From positions 1 through 11,801 of the forward strand of contig JAACFD010000075.1 of the NCBI GenBank assembly GCA_009937555.1: a stretch of 11,801 bases of DNA, read 5' to 3'. Below the pieces are notes generated by a model that had not been told where the DNA came from, ran no database searches, and worked only from the letters and a program-made list of their open reading frames with translations. Source of the DNA: Chlamydiales bacterium (GTDB lineage: Bacteria; Chlamydiota; Chlamydiia; Chlamydiales; JAACFD01). Shown in pieces: positions 8,101 to 11,801 of this stretch (position 1 is its first letter; each line of letters begins with the position of its first letter). Position numbers and translations under genes: made by a program.

Positions 8101-8516
8101 TCTTCATCCAAGTCTAATGTCATATCTAGATTAGGAGCTGTGAAAGATAAGCTATGCGGAAGTTCTTCTTGCGTCTCTTCGAAATTTACTGTAAGAGTTT
8201 TCTTTCTTTCAGCTTTTAAGAAAAATACTTTAGCTAAGTCAGACCATACAGAAAGCTCGTAAGAGAGGTTTTTAGAAGGCCTTCCACTTCGATATAAATT
8301 TAGTTCCTCAGATGAAAGCTTTGAAAACTTTAAAGAGTTTTCTTCCGTTTCTTTTTCTCGGTCAATTAGTAAAGACTTTAAGTACTTTTGTCCTTTCTCA
8401 TTATGGCTATGCAGTTGAAGAAAAACGCGATTATTCCTATCCTCTAGAAGAAAATTTTGATTTTCATAGGATATATGAGGAAAGTAGCCATAATTAGAAG
8501 ATAGGATCTGAAACAA
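5127..8516 (-). CDS. SNF2-family DEAD/DEAH-like helicase, main open frame
   Basis: An SF2 ATPase of the SNF2/RapA type, expected to translocate on double-stranded DNA and remodel protein-DNA complexes. In the 1129-codon frame that opens at a TTG, motif I is DDMGLGKT (686-693), Ia is VCPTS, II is DEVQ (782-785; DEAQ or DEAH is more usual), III is LTGTP (809-813), IV lies near VVVFSQYLGML, V near SGVGIDLT (1032-1039) and VI is ATDRVHRIGQ (1059-1068). The motor is complete. Residues 1-650 form a long accessory region with four degenerate repeats of about 90 residues. The TTG is unlikely to be the true start: the same frame continues upstream into a SWIM zinc finger without any ATG, GTG or TTG, and the natural start appears to be an ATG at 8787 in another frame. 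The intended protein would have about 1219 residues. It is last in an operon with an Hsp70-family gene. SNF2 helicases with SWIM domains are known from many bacteria, including Chlamydiae. Confidence 0.9.
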   Translation of the reverse strand: MFQILSSNYGYFPHISYENQNFLLEDRNNRVFLQLHSHNEKGQKYLKSLLIDREKETEENSLKFSKLSSEELNLYRSGRPSKNLSYELSVWSDLAKVFFLKAERKKTLTVNFEETQEELPHSLSFTAPNLDMTLDLDEEVLKEVLPYLEFVESNLKVFSSQQVLDSIIYKPETGSLNLQYTSKSSSLVDLSDVDEKEGIKFGRWLYLPNKGFLDSFDIQKDDSKEIPAEEVLSFISENTLLMKKHLKDYSFRRQESSAQYSVSFDEDWNLTVDAFLFEKGDLLKGSSRIFDGWVFIEDSGFYKVRNIRESLIGTFQSSDVEEFVEQHRLWIGQFEGFSFHISSFETSLDYSFDIKQGLKFYFFSSAKDEHKIRYKDFGKWIYFENQGFFSKQSTTHLQFLSGKTIEVDKVADFITDKKELLCEIPDLYIEENPVKKVGLKINYKNGDIQLEPHVSLFSRWEDKKALFLGKVVYIEGKGFFTLPKKDHIPDEYLKRKRISSKEWDHFFSYDFPVIKKHLISSSKELSEVRNFSLQLENFKKLKKKKGRAVQVNLSLASPIGVISIDEVIAAINNKQLFLPSSAGLLDLRDPSLKSLYLLKDAKVSPDSSTLDLSYFDFFKLIAMTNLELSPQISPKDEESFRSIFEFVDDVPYDLSLLNGNLRPYQKHGLEWLWFLYQNELSGLLCDDMGLGKTHQVMALLSAALFEKQKAKILIVCPTSVLYHWKVKLEGHIPSGKVCFYHGTSRKATGIDEEAAIILTSYGICRQEKEAFSKIAFDIAIYDEVQVAKNHHSRIYKSLLEFSAKFKVGLTGTPIENSLMELRSVFDLVLPNYLPREAEFKRRFIDPIERFSDERQKQQLHRLVAPFLLRRKKEEVLSDLPSKVEEKLICELSKDQVSFYNKLINTYKQGLVNDLKDDAKNVSYIHVFALLTKLKQICDHPSVFLGNVDEYKKYHSGKFEAFKDIVQQARYSGQKVVVFSQYLGMLDIIQKYLEEQRIDFAGIRGSTINRDKQLEKFNNKDSCSVFLASLQASGVGIDLTAASCVIHYDRWWNPAKENQATDRVHRIGQTKGVQVFKLICRGSLEERIDALISKKQALIDDLIQSSEESILRTLNRDELIELLDLAHNEA
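7350..7915 (-). repeat. degenerate ~90-residue repeats in the helicase N-terminal region
   Basis: Four copies of a motif of the form G-x-W-(hydrophobic)-(Y/F)-(hydrophobic)-x3-G-F recur in the translated protein: GRWLYLPNKGF (202-212), GWVFIEDSGF (292-301), GKWIYFENQGF (378-388) and GKVVYIEGKGF (469-479). Spacing is about 90, 87 and 91 residues. Each is followed 20-30 residues later by a short acidic-hydrophobic helix-like segment (EEVLSFI, SDVEEFV, DKVADFI, KEWDHFF). The coordinates cover the first three copies; the fourth is near 7080-7112. This resembles an accessory beta-rich repeat region; no similarity was detected at the DNA level by eye. Confidence 0.6.
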
Positions 8517-8787
8517 GTGATTAGAAAATGAACTTTCAAAACGTACATGAAGAGGCTCTGAGTGTTCATTAAAAATAGTGTTAAGTGAGAACTTAATATG
8601 ATCACAGGCATCTTCTCCTTCATGATCACAGTTACAAAAGGCATCACTTAAGCTATCCTCTTCTTCAAATTGAATAAAGGTAATCTGTTAATTGATAGGT
8701 TTCCTTAGAAAAAATAAGGTCAGAGCATTTTAGATAGCTTTTACTGTCTTCAAACCATGAAGTATCTATTAAATGGTGTACCTTCAT
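8517..8787 (-). pseudogene. frameshifted N-terminal part of the SNF2 gene with SWIM zinc finger
   Basis: Reading leftward from an ATG at 8787-8785 gives 40 codons (MKVHHLIDTSWF... ending DYLYSI) and a TGA at 8667-8665. Reading from 8666 in the +1 frame gives EEEDSLS... and then a SWIM signature, C-N-C-x7-C-D-H (codons at 8636-8598; Cys51, Cys53, Cys61, His63 of the joined protein), and runs unbroken into the 1129-codon helicase frame. In that frame the nearest upstream stop is a TAA at 8690-8688, with no ATG, GTG or TTG between it and 8516. Removing one T from the ATTTG at the junction joins the two parts as LYSIEEED. The ATG lies 4 bases after the Hsp70 stop, with AAAGG about 9 bases before it, which supports it as the natural start. 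SWIM fingers are known as zinc-binding DNA or protein interaction modules at the N-terminus of bacterial SNF2 helicases. Whether this is mutation, error or recoding is open. Confidence 0.8.
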
Positions 8788-8791
8788 AAAG

Positions 8792-11545
8792 TTATACCTT
8801 TGATTCCAAACCTATAGATAAACCTGGAGGCAGTTCATCCCCAGCAATCCATGATGAGTATTTAGCTGCATCTACAGTAGGATCTCCAGAGTTAAAAAGT
8901 TTAGTATTACCATCAATGAGAGCTTTAACCTTATCAAAAAGATTTCCATCAATATTCAGAGGCTCATAATCTACTTGTTCACTGACAAGCTTTAGTAGCA
9001 TAAGATAGTTTATGTTATCTTTCCATTCATCGGGCGCTTTATTCAGCAGCTGTTTAAGGTATGTTTCTGCATCTTTAGTTGACATCACATCTGTTAAGTC
9101 TGCATACATCAGTCTTCTAGAACAAATTCTGGTTAATGACCAAAAAAGAAAGCTCTTTGGAGAAGCAAACACTTCTTCTAAAATTCCTTGAGCAACATTT
9201 TCCTTCATCGTTTTTTCAGCTCTTTCTAAGCTAGCAAAAGCCCTCAGTTGTTCAGCAAATAGATAGGCCTCTCTTTTAGGAATTACAAGCCTTCGTTTTT
9301 TCTTATCATAAATTTGCTTATAAAGCTCACTTGAAAGCTGTCTTTGCTGCCCCCTGCTTAAAGCTGAGGATATTCTTCGAATTAAAATCCACTTCTGAGC
9401 TTCAACATTTGCCTTCATTTTTAGATTTAACTTAGGAAGTAAAAAGCGCCATAGCCACTTTACTCGCTGCTCATCTAGTGCAAACCCTTCTCCAGGCCTT
9501 AATAAAAACCCTAGAATATTAAGATACCTTTCAGTAGATAAATCTGATTTTGGTGGATGAACATCAATAAGTTTAGCTACTTGGTCAAACATTAGGCGTA
9601 GCAGTGGCAGCGACCAATTTTGCTTCTTTTTCTCTAAAAAAAGCTCTATCTCTTTGAAAAAAGCAAAATCTTTTATAGATATACTCTTAAAAATCTCCTT
9701 TATCTTCTCTTGCAATTCTTGGCTTTGCTTACTATCTAGAAGCTCTTGCACTTCTTTAGCCTTATTTGAACTTGCAGTTTCATTTTTTTGACTGAAATCA
9801 AATGACAACTTCCATGAATGCTCTGAGATTTTTGAGTGAATACTTAAAAGTATTGCTCCTGTATGACAAAGCTCAAGATGCAATTCTACAGGTATTGCTT
9901 TGTCTGAAGCAGAAGATTTTCCATACTTTAAAAAGGAAACCATAGGCTCTAACTTATCCATAAACTGCTCATCAAAGTCCAACAATTCTCCATGAGCATG
10001 TTGGCTAAGAGTTGATGAACAAGCTAAGCGAAAACTAACTTTTGTATTGGGCTTGAGCAAAAAACGTTTATCAATTGCTAAATCCGTACCAAATTCCTGG
10101 CCTTTAGGGCAGATGCATAGCCACTTGCTAGACTCTTGTGTAGCTACTTCCACATACAGAGAACGAGGAGCTCCTGCCTTTATTTTTACCCCTTTACCTT
10201 CTTGTGCTAGAGCAAAGTAAGCTGCACCCTTAGCTACAGAAAAATCAAGATCACTATCATCTAGCACCTTAATATCTTTTTGGAACCATGCTTCAAGGTT
10301 TTGCTTTAAGCGTTCTCTGAAAACTTTAGGCTTGAGACTCCCTCCATTAAAAAGTACATAATCACATGAGAACTGATCTTTTTTAAGAGGTGATAGGAAA
10401 TGGGCTAGCTGCTTTACAACCGAAGCTTCTTTTTCATAAGGAAGCCCCATAGTTTTTAAAGAAGGCCTTGCCTCTATAAGTTTTGCCTGTTCAAACTGAT
10501 AAAGACCAAAAAAGCCTTCTTCAATAAATTCTCGTAAACAGGAGCTTTTTACTTCATAGCTAATACCACCAGCTATAAGGCTAGAGCCAGCCCCTTCAAC
10601 AAACACTGACTGCATTTCTTGTGAGCCTTCTTGATAAAGACGCTCTTTGATTTGTTTAGCTTGAAATGTTAAGTAGGTAAATTGCTTATGATCAATAGTG
10701 ACTGACTTTTCACGCTCTATCTTTTGCTTTAAGAAATAAGCCAGAGCTAAGTCTATATTATCTCCACCTAAAAGTAAGTGATCGCCTACTAGAGATCTTT
10801 CCAGATATAGTTTAGACTCATCCTGTTTCACTTCAATTAATGAAAAGTCTGTGGTTCCACCACCAACATCACAAACCAGTATTCGCTCTCCAGCAGAAAA
10901 AGTCTGCTCCCACTTGCTCCCCATCTTATATAGCTGATGATAAAATGCAGCTTGAGGCTCTTCAATTAGCGATACATTACCTAGGCCAGCTTTCTTAGCG
11001 GCTTCCAGGGTTAAGCTTCGAGCAACTTCATCAAAAGAAGCGGGGACTGTAATCACAATATTTTGCTGCTCTAAAGAGTCTTCATCTTCTTTAAAGCGAT
11101 GGTTCCAAGACCTTTTAATATAATCTAGAATATAGAAGCTAGCATCAAAGGGGCTTATCTTTTTCCCTTCCCCTTCTATAGGCAAAATAGCTTCCTTACG
11201 GTTCACTCCACCATGCACTAGCCAACTCTTAGCAGATTTTACCCACTGAGATGGTTTTTTATACCCTTGATCTTTAGCGTAAGAACCAACAATTAAAGAG
11301 CGTTTTAAAGCATCCTCCCAGGGAAGCTTTTGTACAAATCTTTGCTCATCAGATTCATCTAGCAGATAAATGAAAGATGGTAACAGGTCTAGATCCTTTA
11401 AGCGTTCTTCTGAGAAGTACTGACGAAAGGAGAAGCGCTGTATGATAGGCTTTTGATGCTCTTGACTTTGGTCAAAAAAATAGCACGCGCTATGAGTAGT
11501 GCCAAGATCTATGCCAACTATGTATTTTGCTGTCTGATCTAACAT
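8792..11545 (-). CDS. large Hsp70-family protein with DUF3731-like C-terminal region
   Basis: A 917-residue protein with an Hsp70/actin-fold ATPase domain at the N-terminus: phosphate-1 loop VGIDLGTTHSA (10-20), connect/adhesion region VITVPASF (164-171) and EEPQAA (195-200), phosphate-2 loop VCDVGGGTTDFSL (224-236), LLLGGDNID (257-265) and the adenosine site NGGSLKPKVF (400-409). These are complete, so ATP binding is likely. After about 450 the sequence departs from DnaK: no canonical substrate-binding domain or EEVD-like tail is seen. The stretch from about 580 to 917 is helical and basic, with FWSLTRICSRRL, which resembles the DUF3731 region found behind Hsp70 domains in some bacteria (assignment from memory, not searched). 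The gene starts 3 bases after the alanine dehydrogenase stop and ends 4 bases before the helicase ATG. No J-domain protein or nucleotide exchange factor is nearby, so client and cochaperone are unknown. It is not DnaK itself. Confidence 0.88.
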   Translation of the reverse strand: MLDQTAKYIVGIDLGTTHSACYFFDQSQEHQKPIIQRFSFRQYFSEERLKDLDLLPSFIYLLDESDEQRFVQKLPWEDALKRSLIVGSYAKDQGYKKPSQWVKSAKSWLVHGGVNRKEAILPIEGEGKKISPFDASFYILDYIKRSWNHRFKEDEDSLEQQNIVITVPASFDEVARSLTLEAAKKAGLGNVSLIEEPQAAFYHQLYKMGSKWEQTFSAGERILVCDVGGGTTDFSLIEVKQDESKLYLERSLVGDHLLLGGDNIDLALAYFLKQKIEREKSVTIDHKQFTYLTFQAKQIKERLYQEGSQEMQSVFVEGAGSSLIAGGISYEVKSSCLREFIEEGFFGLYQFEQAKLIEARPSLKTMGLPYEKEASVVKQLAHFLSPLKKDQFSCDYVLFNGGSLKPKVFRERLKQNLEAWFQKDIKVLDDSDLDFSVAKGAAYFALAQEGKGVKIKAGAPRSLYVEVATQESSKWLCICPKGQEFGTDLAIDKRFLLKPNTKVSFRLACSSTLSQHAHGELLDFDEQFMDKLEPMVSFLKYGKSSASDKAIPVELHLELCHTGAILLSIHSKISEHSWKLSFDFSQKNETASSNKAKEVQELLDSKQSQELQEKIKEIFKSISIKDFAFFKEIELFLEKKKQNWSLPLLRLMFDQVAKLIDVHPPKSDLSTERYLNILGFLLRPGEGFALDEQRVKWLWRFLLPKLNLKMKANVEAQKWILIRRISSALSRGQQRQLSSELYKQIYDKKKRRLVIPKREAYLFAEQLRAFASLERAEKTMKENVAQGILEEVFASPKSFLFWSLTRICSRRLMYADLTDVMSTKDAETYLKQLLNKAPDEWKDNINYLMLLKLVSEQVDYEPLNIDGNLFDKVKALIDGNTKLFNSGDPTVDAAKYSSWIAGDELPPGLSIGLESKV

Positions 11546-11548
11546 GCG

Positions 11549-11801
11549 CTACATTCTTAATGCTTCTTCAATAGCCTGATACTCATAACCTAAATCATCA
11601 GCTACGTGCTTGTTAGTAACTCTACCTAGACATACATTTAGACCTTCCTTCAAGCCTGAATGTTCAGAAAGAGCTGCTTTGTAACCTTTATTAGCTAAAA
11701 GTAAGGCATACTCCAGAGTGGCATTAGTTAAAGCTTGAGTTGAAGTTCTAGCACAAGCCCCAGGCATATTACTAACGCAGTAGTGCACTATACCGTCTAC
11801 G
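11549..11801 (-). CDS. ald: alanine dehydrogenase, C-terminal part
   Basis: The gene runs off the right edge; only its last 83 full codons and the TAG stop (11551-11549) are present. The visible sequence begins VDGIVHYCVSNMPGA and continues with RTSTQALTNATLEYALLLANKG, which is the conserved C-terminal signature of bacterial alanine dehydrogenases (NAD-dependent oxidative deamination of L-alanine to pyruvate and ammonium, cytoplasmic, usually hexameric). It ends in a short helix, AIEEALRM. The GTG at 11788 is an internal codon, not a start: the conserved residues VDGI precede it. The Hsp70-family gene begins 3 bases after the stop, which makes co-transcription likely. Cysteine replaces the commonly seen valine after NMPGA (ACARTST versus AVPRTST). 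Catalytic residues in the missing N-terminal part cannot be checked. Confidence 0.9.
   Translation of the reverse strand, partial: VDGIVHYCVSNMPGACARTSTQALTNATLEYALLLANKGYKAALSEHSGLKEGLNVCLGRVTNKHVADDLGYEYQAIEEALRM

Noticed and set aside
8444..8647. 67-codon leftward frame starting MMPFVTVIM
   Set aside because: It lies across the SWIM-encoding DNA in a different frame, has no family resemblance and no ribosome binding site; the SWIM frame explains this DNA.
8660..8672. prfB-like programmed +1 frameshift at ATT-TGA
   Set aside because: The TGA context resembles CTT-TGA of prfB, but there is no Shine-Dalgarno-like stimulator just upstream, and slippage of an Ile tRNA from AUU to UUU would leave a first-position mismatch. 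Kept only as one option in the frameshift finding.

Overview
The window is AT-rich and densely coded, with seven protein-coding loci and no rRNA, tRNA, CRISPR array or insertion sequence that I can see. A rightward block (about 1-5130) faces a leftward block (about 5127-11801), and the two meet at interlocked stop codons. A Gram-negative envelope is implied by an outer-membrane secretin and a lipoprotein. The low GC, the GspD-type secretin without neighbouring pilus genes, and the large SWIM/SNF2 helicase with a long N-terminal region together suggest an environmental member of the Chlamydiae. This assignment is an inference; no 16S rRNA or other decisive marker is present.

The rightward block starts with a possible tail of an upstream gene (3-41). 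A short AT-rich leader leads to a GspD-like secretin (149-2308), a TPR-like lipoprotein with a hydrophobic C-terminal half (2313-3245) and an exported, cysteine-substituted YidD-like protein (3246-3620). These three genes are almost contiguous and probably form one envelope operon. After a 148-base gap with a plausible sigma70-type promoter comes der/engA (3769-5130), the double-GTPase ribosome assembly factor.

The leftward block reads, in transcription order: the C-terminal end of an alanine dehydrogenase (11801-11549), a 917-residue Hsp70-family protein with a long non-canonical C-terminal region (11545-8792), and a large SNF2-family helicase (8787-5127). The gaps are 3 and 4 bases, so this looks like one operon.

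The most notable observation is in the helicase gene. The uninterrupted frame begins only at a TTG at 8516. The 271 bases before it encode, in two frames, a well-spaced ATG start and a SWIM zinc-finger signature (CxC-x7-CxH). One extra base near 8667 separates the two parts. The gene is therefore frameshifted by mutation, by an assembly error, or by a translational frameshift. Between the SWIM finger and the motor, the helicase carries four degenerate repeats of about 90 residues.
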